DNA of 64,000 nucleotides from Pontibacter sp. HSC-36F09 (GTDB lineage Bacteria; Bacteroidota; Bacteroidia; Cytophagales; Hymenobacteraceae): NCBI RefSeq assembly GCF_024171605.1, contig NZ_JALKAA010000001.1, positions 1,178,001 through 1,242,000 on the forward strand, read 5' to 3'. The notes under the pieces are model-generated. The model had not been told where the DNA came from. It searched no databases and worked only from the letters and a program-made list of their open reading frames with translations. Shown here one piece after another: positions 16,616 through 26,422 of this stretch (within the stretch, counting starts at the first letter, position 1; each line of letters begins with the position of its first letter). A program made the position numbers and the translations under genes.

Positions 16616-16890
16616 GCATTATATGGCACGGGGATTAGGAAATTCAAAAGAGCGATGGCCAAGGAGCATGAGGTATAGGTCGGTTGCCAACTGGCTTAGA
16701 GAAAGCCCACAAGTTATACCTGCAGGGCGAGTAGTCTGGGCATAGATAACGGGTTTTCATAAGAAGTTGACCACGAAAATTTGTGCCTGCACCTGATAGA
16801 GATACGATTTGGCTATACCTCAAACGGCGCCTTTCATAATTTTCGATTAGATTTACCCATCCCCGCTATACCTTAAAATCAAAATAACCT
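16616..16890. other. Intergenic region before the alpha/beta hydrolase
   Basis: No gene is supported. AGGTATAG or its complement occurs near 16672, 16813 and 16867, and a near-match near 16713. No convincing promoter element was identified. Confidence 0.4.
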
Positions 16891-17712
16891 ATGCGACATC
16901 GCCTACCAGACGGACTGGAACTACACTACGAACTGCACGGAAACGCTGACGCCACGCAGGCCATGGTTTTCCTGAACGGATTGTCGCAGTCGACGGCGGC
17001 CTGGGCGGGGCTGGTGCATGCGCTGGGCAAAAAATACAGACTGGTACTGGTAGATTTGCTGTTTCAGGGGCAGTCGGATGAAGCGCCGGAGCACCGCAGC
17101 TTCGAAGAACACTCTGCTGACCTGGCCGATCTGCTCAGGAACTTGCAATTGCCTGCCGACACGATACTGGTCGGTATATCTTACGGGGGAGCGGTGGCGC
17201 AGCGTTTTCTGGTCAATCATCCGGAGCTGGTGCAGCGGGGGGTGCTGCTGTCTACTTTCCCATACAAAGACGCTTACTTCGACGCCATTGGGGCCAGCTG
17301 GAAACAGGCTTTGCTGGCAGGTGGCTACCCGCTGATGCTCGAGGTGATGCTGCCTTTTGTGCTGGGCCGCAGCTATTTCCTGAACCCGATCATCACGATA
17401 GAGAACCTCAAAAACAGCAAAACGAGCCAGAGTCCTACCCCGGAACGACTGCTCAAACTGGTGCGCGCCACCGAAGAAAGCGGCAATTACCTCGAAGAAT
17501 TGAAGAAAGTGCAGGTGCCGGTGCTGGTGGTGCACGGCGAAGAAGACATGCTTTGTACCCCGGAAATGGGTCGGGCTATGTACCAGTCGCTGCCCCACGG
17601 TGAGCTGGAGATTCTGCTCCACGTAGGCCATACCTTGAACCTGGAATGTATACCTGACCTGATTCAGCTGCTAGATACCTTTGCCGCGAAGGCGCTACCT
17701 GTCGAAAGATAA
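16891..17712 (+). CDS. Cytoplasmic alpha/beta hydrolase
   Basis: A 273-residue alpha/beta-hydrolase without a signal peptide. The oxyanion region is F-L-N-G-L (about 27-31), the nucleophile is Ser97 in V-G-I-S-Y-G-G, the acid lies in H-G-E-E-D-M-L-C and the histidine in H-V-G-H-T-L-N. This domain serves esterases, haloperoxidases, C-C bond hydrolases and carrier-protein thioesterases; the substrate is not evident. It is flanked by the kinase gene on one side and a convergent operon end on the other (58 bp, no terminator seen), so it is probably a single-gene unit. The family is confident, the function open. Confidence 0.8.
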   Translation: MRHRLPDGLELHYELHGNADATQAMVFLNGLSQSTAAWAGLVHALGKKYRLVLVDLLFQGQSDEAPEHRSFEEHSADLADLLRNLQLPADTILVGISYGGAVAQRFLVNHPELVQRGVLLSTFPYKDAYFDAIGASWKQALLAGGYPLMLEVMLPFVLGRSYFLNPIITIENLKNSKTSQSPTPERLLKLVRATEESGNYLEELKKVQVPVLVVHGEEDMLCTPEMGRAMYQSLPHGELEILLHVGHTLNLECIPDLIQLLDTFAAKALPVER

Positions 17713-17770
17713 ATAGTCAATATGGCCTGCAGCAATACAGTTTACACAAGACCCAAGATCAGAAGAGCGT

Positions 17771-19576
17771 TTACAGCTTTTCCTCCAGCCACAAAAACCC
17801 GCTGCTGAGCACGAAGAGCAAGAAAAACCAGATCGCCTGGATCTGCTCTTGTGCATAGGCCTTCGCGCTTGTTACTTCCGCGTCTCGTTGCTGCGAGGCA
17901 AACCGCATAGTCGCTTCCCGTTTTTCCTGAACAGCCTGATGTCGCCAAGCCGAAGTATCCTGCACCAGAAAATAAAACGGCTCTATACCTGCTGACTCCA
18001 CCACATGCCAGCCCAAACGGCGCGGCCAGAAAGTGCCTTCGTATACCTCTGGCTGATGAACGCTTTGTTGTAGCGCTATACCTGTTTGTGTTGTGTCGGC
18101 TGTACTACGGACGGTTGCCACAGGTATAGCAGAGGCTTCGATCAGGGTATAGTCAGTGAGTTTGAGTGTGACCGGCTGGAGAACCTGCGGCACTTGCGGG
18201 TTGGTAATCTGCCAGAATTTATCCTGTACCTCGCGCCTGGCTACCGACGAAAGCAAATGTGCCCAGTAGCTGGCGTAGGTGTTTTGCTTGCCTTCGAGTT
18301 GCCAGCTGAACGTTTGCGGCACCACCGACAGCGCCACCGTGCCCCAGCCTGCTTTTCTGCCCGCTGCCAAAAGGTTGTTACTTTGTTCTTCTATCAGCCC
18401 CGTTACGGCCTCGCTGCTCACCAGGGTATAAGGCGACACAGGTATAGCCGTGGCTGTGGTGCCGTTTGTCCAGTTGGCGCGGGCACTGCGGGTGTCCTGC
18501 TGCGAGAGGCGTTTGCTTTGGAAATTGGTAAAGAAGGCTGTGGTACGGTTGCCCAGTTGTTCACCGGCAACGGTCAGAACACCCAATCCGTCCTCGGTAA
18601 CAGCCCGCTGCAGGGTAGCCCGCTCAGCGCTACTAATCTCCTGCAAAGCCTGCGGTTCTATGATCACCACATCAAATTGCTGCAATAATTTGGGCGTGAT
18701 ACGGCTTAGGTCGGTTTGCGACATGTTCAACCATTCGCTCTGGTACATCCCTTTGCTAACCGTACTGCGCAAGGCCACTTTGTGCTGTAACTGACCGAGG
18801 TGGTTTTTCAGAAACTTAAATTCGAACAGCGGGAATGACGACACCAGCAACACGGCGAGTTTGGCGGCAGTGTCTACTTTCACGGGTATCATGCCCAGCG
18901 TATCTACTTTGTCTCCTGATTTCGCAACCAAGGTATAGGTATAGCGGCCTTCCTGCTTCGGGGTATAGCGCAGCTGGAGAGTTTGCTGACCGGCTTCCTT
19001 TAAAGTAACAGAATCCTGCGCTTGCCCTGCTGCCTGCAGGTATAGCGTAGTCGGTTGGTTGCCTGCCTGGCTATATCTGCCCGCTACTGTAACCTGCTCT
19101 CCCAGCGTAATTATTTCCGGCCATGTGACAGTCGTTATACCTGTGGGAATGTCGGATAGATGCGGAACCACAGTAATGTTTTGCATTGCCTGTAGTTCCT
19201 GCTTCGTGACACCATGACCCAGCACATGCACAGTTTGTACCTGTGGCTGCTCTTGCCGGAAGGTATACAAGTCAGGTATGGTGGTTGATTTTGAAGCTTC
19301 GGTTTTGTAGGTATAGACCAGCGGCTTGGGCTCCATGCTGGCAAGCAAAGCATCCAATGTATCAGCCTCATATCCATTAGTCAGCAAAATAGCGGTGCCC
19401 GGATCGAGTGCCCGCTGGTAAGTTGGTGGGAAAAGCAACAGCACCAGACTTATGCCTGCCACCGCGCTGGCCAACAGTCGCCATACCAGCCGCCTGCGGT
19501 CAGGCCGTCGCCCCGCAAGCCAACCGAGCAGAAACACAGCTGGAATTGCAAGGAGGTATGGGAGGTATGGTGTCAT
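17771..19576 (-). CDS. Membrane protein of the MoxR/DUF4159 cluster (BatA-like accessory)
   Basis: A 601-residue protein with two N-terminal membrane segments (about 5-22 and 32-50), a long periplasmic region and a C-terminal membrane segment (about 578-594). The middle holds an Ig-like stretch (about 150-240) and a segment with V-A-V-L-L-V-S-S-F-P and D-V-V-I-I-E-P that resembles the class I glutamine-amidotransferase-like fold seen in large membrane proteins of this cluster; no catalytic cysteine motif was noticed. It is the last gene of the leftward cluster with MoxR, DUF58, BatA-like and DUF4175-like genes. Such clusters are thought to build or monitor an envelope complex through MoxR chaperoning of VWA-type proteins. 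Assignment rests on topology and context, not on a signature. Confidence 0.65.
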   Translation of the reverse strand: MTPYLPYLLAIPAVFLLGWLAGRRPDRRRLVWRLLASAVAGISLVLLLFPPTYQRALDPGTAILLTNGYEADTLDALLASMEPKPLVYTYKTEASKSTTIPDLYTFRQEQPQVQTVHVLGHGVTKQELQAMQNITVVPHLSDIPTGITTVTWPEIITLGEQVTVAGRYSQAGNQPTTLYLQAAGQAQDSVTLKEAGQQTLQLRYTPKQEGRYTYTLVAKSGDKVDTLGMIPVKVDTAAKLAVLLVSSFPLFEFKFLKNHLGQLQHKVALRSTVSKGMYQSEWLNMSQTDLSRITPKLLQQFDVVIIEPQALQEISSAERATLQRAVTEDGLGVLTVAGEQLGNRTTAFFTNFQSKRLSQQDTRSARANWTNGTTATAIPVSPYTLVSSEAVTGLIEEQSNNLLAAGRKAGWGTVALSVVPQTFSWQLEGKQNTYASYWAHLLSSVARREVQDKFWQITNPQVPQVLQPVTLKLTDYTLIEASAIPVATVRSTADTTQTGIALQQSVHQPEVYEGTFWPRRLGWHVVESAGIEPFYFLVQDTSAWRHQAVQEKREATMRFASQQRDAEVTSAKAYAQEQIQAIWFFLLFVLSSGFLWLEEKL

Positions 19577-19661
19577 TTGTCTGAATCAGGATTAAAAAAA
19601 TTTCAGGATTGATAATGTTGGGGTTAATTGTTGGCTGTGACCTATCGAACGGATAGCGGCT

Positions 19662-20324
19662 CTAGTTATAGATTCGTCGTATAGGAGTTTTCGAAATCTC
19701 TTTTTTAGTTACTCGTCCATCAGTTGCGATTAGATAATGTGTAACTGTGGAGTCGCCCTCCACAACTTCTGTATTAGTAACTGAATCGATCTCTACCATT
19801 TCGGTTTCAACCATTATTTCTTCGTAGGTGTCTTCGGAAATAAACTTACCATAAGAGTACAGGCCCCAGCCACCGTCGCCGCAACCGGCAGCCGCTACAA
19901 AGCTATCAATGGCCTTTCCGTTTTTATCATAAATCAGATAGTGTAGCAGGTCACAGTAGCTGCTCTCATCCTGAGTTAAAACTGTAAACTCCATAAGATT
20001 TGGGTTTCTGTTCTGCCACGAATAGAAATAGTCGCGGTCGTAATCTGTACCATTGAAGACCCTATCACTCTTTTGCCAGACTAGCTTAAAGTTGGTGCTG
20101 TCGAGCTCCTTGTACTGTCCTATTCGGTTTTCCCAGTTAAAAGAGTCGATGGCGAAGCTGTCTAAATCCGAAAACTTAAAGTCAGTCTTGTAATTTAATA
20201 TGGATAACTGCTTCTCTTCAACAATAGGAGCTTGTTCCACGCTTTCTGTGGTGAGTTGCTTGTTATCATTGCAGCCAGAAATAAAGAAAAACGCACTGCA
20301 AATGGTGATTAGAGATTTTCTCAT
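19662..20324 (-). CDS. Hypothetical lipoprotein
   Basis: A 220-residue protein with a lipoprotein leader (F-I-S-G-C, cysteine at 18) and an otherwise unfamiliar, acidic body rich in Asp, Ser and Tyr. No domain is recognised. The gene is markedly AT-richer than the genes on either side and contains no exact AGGTATAG copy. It sits 46 bp after the DUF4175-like gene and 85 bp before the 601-residue membrane-protein gene on the same strand, splitting an otherwise tight cluster. An inserted accessory gene that is carried along in the transcript is the simplest reading. Confidence 0.65.
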   Translation of the reverse strand: MRKSLITICSAFFFISGCNDNKQLTTESVEQAPIVEEKQLSILNYKTDFKFSDLDSFAIDSFNWENRIGQYKELDSTNFKLVWQKSDRVFNGTDYDRDYFYSWQNRNPNLMEFTVLTQDESSYCDLLHYLIYDKNGKAIDSFVAAAGCGDGGWGLYSYGKFISEDTYEEIMVETEMVEIDSVTNTEVVEGDSTVTHYLIATDGRVTKKEISKTPIRRIYN

Positions 20325-20370
20325 TTTATAGTTTCAGGTTCTACTGCTAAGTGTGAGTTTTGCCGGTTAA

Positions 20371-22551
20371 TTAATCTTCCAACTCCTCCAGATAACTTTT
20401 TGCCAGCCTGCTCCTCGTCGTGCCCTGCTTCTGCGGCGCTGGCTTGGCTGGTGGCAAAAGCTCGTACCACGCCCGTTCTACCGTTATCAAACAATTAGAA
20501 CAAAGCGGACGGTTGGCGTTGATGTCGGCGATCAAAGTGCGCAGGTCTTGCATGGCGCGGAGGTAGCGACCAGGTTTGGTCAGTGCCTCCTGTGCCAGTT
20601 CCTGCCCGGCCCGCTCCAGTAGCGCCACATCCTGCTGGCTATACCTGTTGCCCTGCTTTTGCTCCTCCAGCCACTGCAGCGCCTGTCGCGTGTCAGGAAG
20701 TTTGGTTTCGGCTTCTATCGTTCGGCGCTCCGTCGGGGCTTTTATTTTGCTCAGGTCGCCTGTCAGGCGTTTTTCGGGTTCTTTGAGCGGCGGCGCGTCG
20801 AAACCGGTTTTAGCGGCGTAGGCGCGGGTGCTTTGCTGTACCTCCTTGAGCATGCGCAGGGCCTTGTACTCGTAAGGCAAGGCTTCCTTCGGACGATGGG
20901 TGCGGAGCCGCAGCTCGGCTTCCCACATTTGGGCCAGTGCTCCTTTCAGTTTCGCTTTCACGGCAGGCTCAAAGAAAGTGGCAGCCTCCTCCTGATCGTG
21001 CTTGTGCAGGTAAGGGTCGAGCAAGGCCTCTACACTGGTCTCGTCCTCAAACTCCGGATGATCGTGCCCGTCGCCTGCAAAATGCTCTTCTTCTCCGTGA
21101 CCTTCTTCGCTCTCGGGTATACCGCCGCCCGGACCTATACCTGACTCGAACTCCTCACCCAGAAATTTACCATAACGCAGCCGCAAAAGCTTCTGGTCCA
21201 CACCCAGGTTGTTGCCGCGCTCTTCAAATACAGCCCGGCTCAGTGTCTTTTGTTCTTTGATCAGCTTTTCGGTGTCGATGATGATCTGGCGCTGACTGCG
21301 GAAATACTCTGGTACGGGATTCACACCCATGGTCAGGTCATCCATACTCTCCACAATGGTCGTGTCCTCGATCTGCACAAAATAGGTCTCGGAGCGGGTG
21401 TATCCGCGGTGATTGTCCCAGGCCTGCACATAAAAATAAAGCTCGTCGCCGTAGGTCATGCCCAGCTTTTGCAGGTCAATCGTTTTGTTCACACTGAAAT
21501 TGCGACGCTGCCCGCTAAAGCCAATGCTCATTTTCTCTTCCCTGAATTTCACGGCCTCGCCCGAGCCTTTGGCCACGGTAGCAATCATATTCGCATCGCG
21601 CAGGCCGTAGTCGTCTGATAATTCTGCCCGGATGGTTACACGTTGCGGGTCGCCGAACAGAATCTCCGTGTACTGCTCCGGCTTCGTGATCTGGATGGTC
21701 GGGGCTTCGTCAGGTATAATCTCCAGGGTATAGTAAGCAGATTTTTGTCCGTTAACAGCAATGTGATAGAGCGCCGGTTCTGTAAAAGTACGCGACAAGG
21801 TATAGCCGCTATTTTGCGAGGAGAGCGCCATGGGTTTTCCCTCGCTGAGCACCAGTGTTAGACTTCGGGCTGGGCGGTTTGTCTTGATGCGCCACGTCAC
21901 TCGGGCACCCTGCTCCACCCGCAGGTTAGGCTGCTCGGCCTGATAGGCTTTGCGGCGGGTGTAGGCAGGCGGCGTGACAGTGATCTTTATTTCCTCAATC
22001 GTAACAGCGGTATCGGCCACTGCTGCGGGTGCGTCGGGGAAGTCGAGTTGCAGAGGAGCGGTTGTTGTGGCGTCGGCCACCGAGGTGGCCGGCAGTGCGG
22101 CTATACCTGCTGCTACGAGCACGGCTATACCTAAGGCAACATAAGTTGGCCTCTTGTGCAGGTGAAAAACCGACTGCTTTTCAGGTATAGCGGTCTGCAT
22201 CTGGCTAGCCACTCGTTGCTGCTGCAGGCGCTCTAGTAAGTTGAGTTCAGGAGTAGGACGAAGCAAAAGTCCAGCGCTATCCTCGAGCTGCGGATAGGTG
22301 CGATTAAGGTGGCGGGCCACCTGCTGCAGGGTAGTCTTTTGGACGCTGCGCCATGCCCAAATCAGGTATACCAAAGCGGCTACAATTGTCAGGATAGCCA
22401 AACCAGCCAGCAAAGGCACCTCCAGTCGCCATTTATACAGGATGGCAGCACCCACCAAGGCCACAGCCAGCGCCTGCAAGGTATACAGCCAACCCTTCGC
22501 CCGGATGTACTCCCGGCGGATACGCTGCAAGGTATGGAGGCTGTTCTGCAT
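20371..22551 (-). CDS. DUF4175-like membrane protein of the MoxR cluster
   Basis: A 726-residue protein with two N-terminal membrane helices (about 22-40 and 46-68), a third near 135-157, a periplasmic Ig-like region (about 180-400; I-T-V-T-P-P-A-Y-T and V-T-I-R-A-E-L-S-D-D-Y-G-L) and a long charged, partly coiled-coil C-terminal half. This matches the DUF4175-type proteins that accompany MoxR/BatA genes in Bacteroidota. Its ATG shares one base with the TGA stop of the BatA-like gene (TGATG), so translation is probably coupled. The role in the complex is unknown. An acidic His/Glu-rich patch near 490-505 (G-H-G-E-E-E-H) could bind metal, which is speculation. Confidence 0.75.
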   Translation of the reverse strand: MQNSLHTLQRIRREYIRAKGWLYTLQALAVALVGAAILYKWRLEVPLLAGLAILTIVAALVYLIWAWRSVQKTTLQQVARHLNRTYPQLEDSAGLLLRPTPELNLLERLQQQRVASQMQTAIPEKQSVFHLHKRPTYVALGIAVLVAAGIAALPATSVADATTTAPLQLDFPDAPAAVADTAVTIEEIKITVTPPAYTRRKAYQAEQPNLRVEQGARVTWRIKTNRPARSLTLVLSEGKPMALSSQNSGYTLSRTFTEPALYHIAVNGQKSAYYTLEIIPDEAPTIQITKPEQYTEILFGDPQRVTIRAELSDDYGLRDANMIATVAKGSGEAVKFREEKMSIGFSGQRRNFSVNKTIDLQKLGMTYGDELYFYVQAWDNHRGYTRSETYFVQIEDTTIVESMDDLTMGVNPVPEYFRSQRQIIIDTEKLIKEQKTLSRAVFEERGNNLGVDQKLLRLRYGKFLGEEFESGIGPGGGIPESEEGHGEEEHFAGDGHDHPEFEDETSVEALLDPYLHKHDQEEAATFFEPAVKAKLKGALAQMWEAELRLRTHRPKEALPYEYKALRMLKEVQQSTRAYAAKTGFDAPPLKEPEKRLTGDLSKIKAPTERRTIEAETKLPDTRQALQWLEEQKQGNRYSQQDVALLERAGQELAQEALTKPGRYLRAMQDLRTLIADINANRPLCSNCLITVERAWYELLPPAKPAPQKQGTTRSRLAKSYLEELED

Positions 22552-24086
22552 CAGGTGGTTTTTCGTTTACTGGTGATCAATCGCTCTGCTATAAATAACA
22601 GAAAAGCCAGCAATATCAGCCAAGGTATCAGGCTAAACTGTTGTTTTTCCGACTTGTCTTTTATGCTGACCGGCTGGGTTACGGTTGACTTCAGTTGTGT
22701 TTCATCCAAAGCCCGGGCATCGTACCGGCTGGCGGCTGGCTGTGGCAAAAGCAAAGGCAGCAAAAGTTCCGGCAGCTGCGCACTCTGCCCCAGTTGGCTC
22801 CAGGCCGGACCAAATGCGCTTCTGAAATGATAAACCTTTCCCAAACCAAACTGCTCCATAAAAAGCAGGGGTTCTCCAACGGAAGTCTGCCACACGATAC
22901 TCGCTTCGCTTAGATTTACACCTGCCTTGCTGTTCGCTATACCTGCAGAGAGCTGCTTTATCCTGATCTTCTCTATACCTGCCGAAGCCAACTGCGCAGT
23001 AATAGGCTCAGGCTCCGAAGCTGGCTGCACCCACAGTTTGCTGCCTTTTTCCTGCACCTGCTCTAGCCAAGAGTCTGGTGCTTCTCCACTACTCAGCCAG
23101 AATAACCAGTTGGCAGAAGTGTCGGGTTGGTCGGCGGAAGTGATCAGGTGCGTTTCAATGGGTATACCTGTATAGCGACTGATCGCCTGCACGGCTGCCT
23201 GAAGATACTGCACCTCTTTTTGTTGCGCTTCGTCGTGGGCTATACCTATGCGGAGTGGTTTATTCCGAATAGCTACCGTTTGCGAGGCGCTGTTGCCCCA
23301 TTGTGCTGTAAGAGAATCTCCCTGCATACCCAAACTAACCAGACTGCCGTTGATATTCGTCTCCCTAGCAATAGCAGCCACTTTGGTAGCATTAAATTTA
23401 GTGCCTTCGCGATTGCTTTGGCCCGAGATCAATAAGAGACTATCAGAGCGCAAGGTATAAGCGGCCTGTACCCAGTTGGTGGTGCTTACCAGTGCCACCG
23501 GTACCCAGCGGATATTCTCCTGCAGTGTGGTTGGCGAACCCTGAAAGTGCCGCTGTTGGTCGGAGGTGAAAAGCCAGACGCTATCCTGCTGCTGGTCATA
23601 CCGTTGTGCCAGAGCGGGCAGTAAGCCCCAGTGATTGCCACTACTCACAACAGAGTCTATCGGGTTGCTACTAAGCGCCGGCCAGGCTTCTGCAGGTATA
23701 GCCTCAAAGTTCGGGGTATAGCGGTGCAAGGTATAGCCGCGTTGTAACAGGGCATCCACCGTCGGTTTAATGTCGCGGAGGGCAGCGCTATACAGCAATT
23801 CCTGGCTGATGAACACAGCTTTCTTGGTCTGCTGTGTTGTCGGGCTTCCTTCCCATACCGGTTTTGCCAAAGCTCCTGCCAAGAGTAAAAGGATGCAGCA
23901 TCGCAGCAGCAGAAGCCATACGTCGTTCAACTTAATACTGCTCCAGCGTTTGCTCGCCGATGGCTCCAACCAGCGCAGGCTTCCCACCTTCACAGTCTTC
24001 CCCTGTCGCCTGTTCCACAGGTGGATTGCGATCGGGACCAGTATCGCCGACGCTGCCAAAAGCCAATATGGGGAGAGGAAAGTCAA
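22551..24086 (-). CDS. BatA-like membrane protein with N-terminal double-transmembrane domain
   Basis: A 511-residue protein whose first ~80 residues (F-L-S-P-Y-W-L-L-A-A ... P-I-A-I-H-L-W-N-R-R) are the double-transmembrane BatA_N domain, with helices at about 5-22 and 57-77. A large periplasmic region follows, with Rossmann/VWA-like spacing but no intact D-x-S-x-S metal site that I can see. A C-terminal membrane helix lies near 486-503. Proteins of this kind are placed with MoxR and DUF58 genes and are believed to form the membrane partner of the MoxR chaperone. It overlaps the DUF4175-like gene by one base. The loss of the metal site suggests a structural or scaffolding role. Confidence 0.75.
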   Translation of the reverse strand: MTFLSPYWLLAASAILVPIAIHLWNRRQGKTVKVGSLRWLEPSASKRWSSIKLNDVWLLLLRCCILLLLAGALAKPVWEGSPTTQQTKKAVFISQELLYSAALRDIKPTVDALLQRGYTLHRYTPNFEAIPAEAWPALSSNPIDSVVSSGNHWGLLPALAQRYDQQQDSVWLFTSDQQRHFQGSPTTLQENIRWVPVALVSTTNWVQAAYTLRSDSLLLISGQSNREGTKFNATKVAAIARETNINGSLVSLGMQGDSLTAQWGNSASQTVAIRNKPLRIGIAHDEAQQKEVQYLQAAVQAISRYTGIPIETHLITSADQPDTSANWLFWLSSGEAPDSWLEQVQEKGSKLWVQPASEPEPITAQLASAGIEKIRIKQLSAGIANSKAGVNLSEASIVWQTSVGEPLLFMEQFGLGKVYHFRSAFGPAWSQLGQSAQLPELLLPLLLPQPAASRYDARALDETQLKSTVTQPVSIKDKSEKQQFSLIPWLILLAFLLFIAERLITSKRKTT

Positions 24087-24108
24087 GGGAGTTTAAGAAT
24101 TTGAGAGT

Positions 24109-24849
24109 TTAGGAATGGTGTATTTTGCCTACTCTGGTTAGAATCTCGAATGTAACAGTGGCAGACTCGCCTTCAAAAGCCTCACGGAGTTGCTGCTCTA
24201 CCTGCTGGACAGGGTTGTGGCCTTGCTGCTTCTCGTAATGTTTCACCGCCGACCAGGTGTTCAGGTAACCGATCAGGTCGTCGGGTGTCCAGGTATAGCT
24301 ACTGCTGAATTTTGGCAACACAATCTCCTCAAAAGGAAACGGAATAGTGCGGTAGCCCTCGTCAAGGTAATTACGCTCCGGATCCCAGTAACCGTCGAGT
24401 ACATCGCTGTAAAAATGTTCTATTACCTTATCCAGAGCAGGATGCGTTTTAAGAAGGCCATACCCGATCACAGCGATCACCCCCTCGGGCTTAAGTACCC
24501 GCTTCACTTCCTGATAAAATTGATCGAAATCGAACCAGTGCACCGCCTGCGCCACCACGATCAGGTCTACAGACTGGTCAGTCAGCGAGGATTGCTCGGC
24601 CTGCTCTACTCTGTAGCTAACGTTGGGCAACTGCATAGCATTCTTCAGCTGATTCTCGCTGATATCAGTAGCCACCACCTGGTTAAAGAGCGGGGCCAAC
24701 ATACCGGCTACCTGCCCATTGCCTGTCGCACAATCCCAAGCCAGCTGCCGGGCCGGCGCTATACCTGCCAGATGCGCAATCAGCTCCTGCGGGTATGTGG
24801 GCCTATACCTGGCGTAGTCTGCCGCATGTCCGGAAAAGTTATCTTTCAT
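24109..24849 (-). CDS. Class I SAM-dependent methyltransferase
   Basis: A 246-residue soluble enzyme. SAM-binding motif I is D-C-A-T-G-N-G-Q (about 40-47), the acidic end of strand 2 is V-A-T-D-I-S (about 61-66), and motif post-II is D-L-I-V-V-A-Q-A-V-H-W-F (about 94-105), typical of the Methyltransf_11 / UbiE-like group. The H-W-F-D motif is common in members acting on small molecules, including trans-aconitate-type acceptors; the acceptor here is unknown. It sits between the DUF58 and BatA-like genes of the MoxR cluster with gaps of 39 and 22 bp, so it is probably co-transcribed, yet methyltransferases are not a standard part of that cluster. Confidence 0.8.
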   Translation of the reverse strand: MKDNFSGHAADYARYRPTYPQELIAHLAGIAPARQLAWDCATGNGQVAGMLAPLFNQVVATDISENQLKNAMQLPNVSYRVEQAEQSSLTDQSVDLIVVAQAVHWFDFDQFYQEVKRVLKPEGVIAVIGYGLLKTHPALDKVIEHFYSDVLDGYWDPERNYLDEGYRTIPFPFEEIVLPKFSSSYTWTPDDLIGYLNTWSAVKHYEKQQGHNPVQQVEQQLREAFEGESATVTFEILTRVGKIHHS

Positions 24850-24888
24850 CGTTTTCTACATTCACTCAATCACTCATTCACCAAATCA

Positions 24889-25788
24889 CTAACTCATAAT
24901 CAGTCTGTTCTTCAAAAAAGCCCGCAGTGCCTTGTCCAGCGGCTCATCGGTCACGAAGCGGTCGTAGGTAATCTGGCGGTTGCGCATGGTTTTTTCGGTT
25001 TGCTGGAGCCAGTCCTGCAGCTTGGTCAGGTATGTCTTGCGCTGCTCGGCAGTCCCTACCTGCATGGTCTGGCCCGTTTCCAGATCCTCGAACGTCAGCG
25101 TGCCTTCAAACTTAAAATCCAGCTCATTGCGGCTCATCAAGTGACATAATAATAACTCGTGCCGCTGTGCACCAAGTTTGTAAAGCAGGTCTGTTATCTC
25201 ATGCTCGTGCTCATACAGGTCGGTCACAAATACAGTCAGCTCCTTCTGCCGGCGACCCGAGAACATATTGGCGGCTGTCTCAGCATTTGGGAAGCGCCCG
25301 CTGGGTTTGATCTCGGCCAGCTGGTGCCAGAAGCGTTGCAGGTGCATATTGTCGGAGCGGGGTGTCAGGTTGATCAGCTGCTGCTCATGCAACACATACA
25401 AACCCACCGCATCGCCCTGGGTAGTGGCCAGGTATGCGAGTGAGGCCACCAGAAAACGGGCATAGTCCATTTTGGTGAGCCCGTTCTCGTCCTCATGCGC
25501 CATCGAAGCACTGCCGTCCACAATAAAGCGCACGGTGATGTTGGTGTCTACTTCGGCTTCCCGGATGTAGTAGCGGTCGGAGCGGGCAAACATTTTCCAG
25601 TCGAGCTGGCGCAGGTCGTCGCCGGGCTGGTAGCTGCGGTACTGGCTGAACTCCAGTCCGGCTCCCCGCCGGATGCTCTGGTTCTGGCCGCTCAGAAATC
25701 CTTCCACTACCGTTTTAGCCAGCAGTGGCAGGTCCTTGATCGTGGCCAAAATCTTGGGGTCGATAAACTTATGCCCTGTTTGTGACAT
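24889..25788 (-). CDS. DUF58 domain protein (VWA-like, MoxR partner)
   Basis: A 299-residue soluble protein. It carries the DUF58 signature (S-Y-Q-P-G-D-D-L-R-Q-L-D-W-K-M-F-A-R) at about 50-67 and a VWA-type strand with D-G-S-A-S-M (about 90-95), a plausible metal-ion site. DUF58 proteins are encoded next to MoxR AAA+ ATPases almost universally and are thought to be their clients or adaptors at the membrane. The gene follows MoxR with one short gene between them. It starts at M-S-Q-T-G-H; no signal peptide or membrane segment is present, so it acts in the cytoplasm. Confidence 0.9.
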   Translation of the reverse strand: MSQTGHKFIDPKILATIKDLPLLAKTVVEGFLSGQNQSIRRGAGLEFSQYRSYQPGDDLRQLDWKMFARSDRYYIREAEVDTNITVRFIVDGSASMAHEDENGLTKMDYARFLVASLAYLATTQGDAVGLYVLHEQQLINLTPRSDNMHLQRFWHQLAEIKPSGRFPNAETAANMFSGRRQKELTVFVTDLYEHEHEITDLLYKLGAQRHELLLCHLMSRNELDFKFEGTLTFEDLETGQTMQVGTAEQRKTYLTKLQDWLQQTEKTMRNRQITYDRFVTDEPLDKALRAFLKNRLIMS

Positions 25789-25800
25789 GAAATGCTGCTG

Positions 25801-26340
25801 TTAAACCAAACTCTGGCGTAGTTTCAGATCGACTAATTCTGCTTCTATCGTGGCTTCATCCAATATAATATCCACGCCGCCGATCAATTCTTTACGCACT
25901 TTCAGCATGTACTTCTGCGAGTCGGTATACAGCACAATGGCTGCGTCGTAGTGAATGGCCTCGTCCATTTCCTGGTTCCAGTCCTGGTATACCTCGATCA
26001 ACAATACCGGGGTTGATAACACGCGTATCTCGGAGTGCTGACCTGATTGGAGCAGTTTTTCGCAGCGGAGTGGCATCCGGCTTTCCTCTATTGCAAACTC
26101 GTAAAACGTTGTAGACGAACGGGGCGTCAGTTTGTAGTCAGCACTGATGTTGATAAAGCGGTGGTCCTGTTTGTTTTTGGTTAAGCCGATGGCAAATTCA
26201 GACGCCCAGTAGGTAACCTTTCCCCCGGTAGCCTGTATTTTTATATTGTCAGTGAAGAAATAACAGATTCGCTCTCCTACAATCCTTTTCAGGAGTTGTG
26301 TGCCTGACTCTGTTAGTTTCACGTTTTCTATTTCTTCCAT
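25801..26340 (-). CDS. Hypothetical protein between MoxR and DUF58 genes
   Basis: A 179-residue acidic soluble protein that I do not recognise. No signal peptide, membrane segment or catalytic motif is visible. The C-terminal 40 residues look helical and the remainder beta-rich. It is placed 12 bp upstream of the DUF58 gene and 82 bp downstream of MoxR on the same strand, so it is almost certainly in the same transcript, but it is not a usual member of the cluster. It may be an accessory gene or an adaptor specific to this lineage. It contains no exact AGGTATAG octamer, although one occurs in the gap just downstream of moxR. Confidence 0.65.
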   Translation of the reverse strand: MEEIENVKLTESGTQLLKRIVGERICYFFTDNIKIQATGGKVTYWASEFAIGLTKNKQDHRFINISADYKLTPRSSTTFYEFAIEESRMPLRCEKLLQSGQHSEIRVLSTPVLLIEVYQDWNQEMDEAIHYDAAIVLYTDSQKYMLKVRKELIGGVDIILDEATIEAELVDLKLRQSLV

Positions 26341-26422
26341 TTGTTTTCAGTTTTTGCCATGTGGAGCTGTCGTAACCAGTGCTCATGCTACTTCGGCAGC
26401 AGGAGGCTCAATACTGCTATAC

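Noticed and set aside
16624..16638. TGGCACG-GGGA-TTAG, a possible sigma-54 promoter
   Set aside because: The -12 half should be TTGC; TTAG is a poor match and the position, overlapping the REP-like area, is uninformative.
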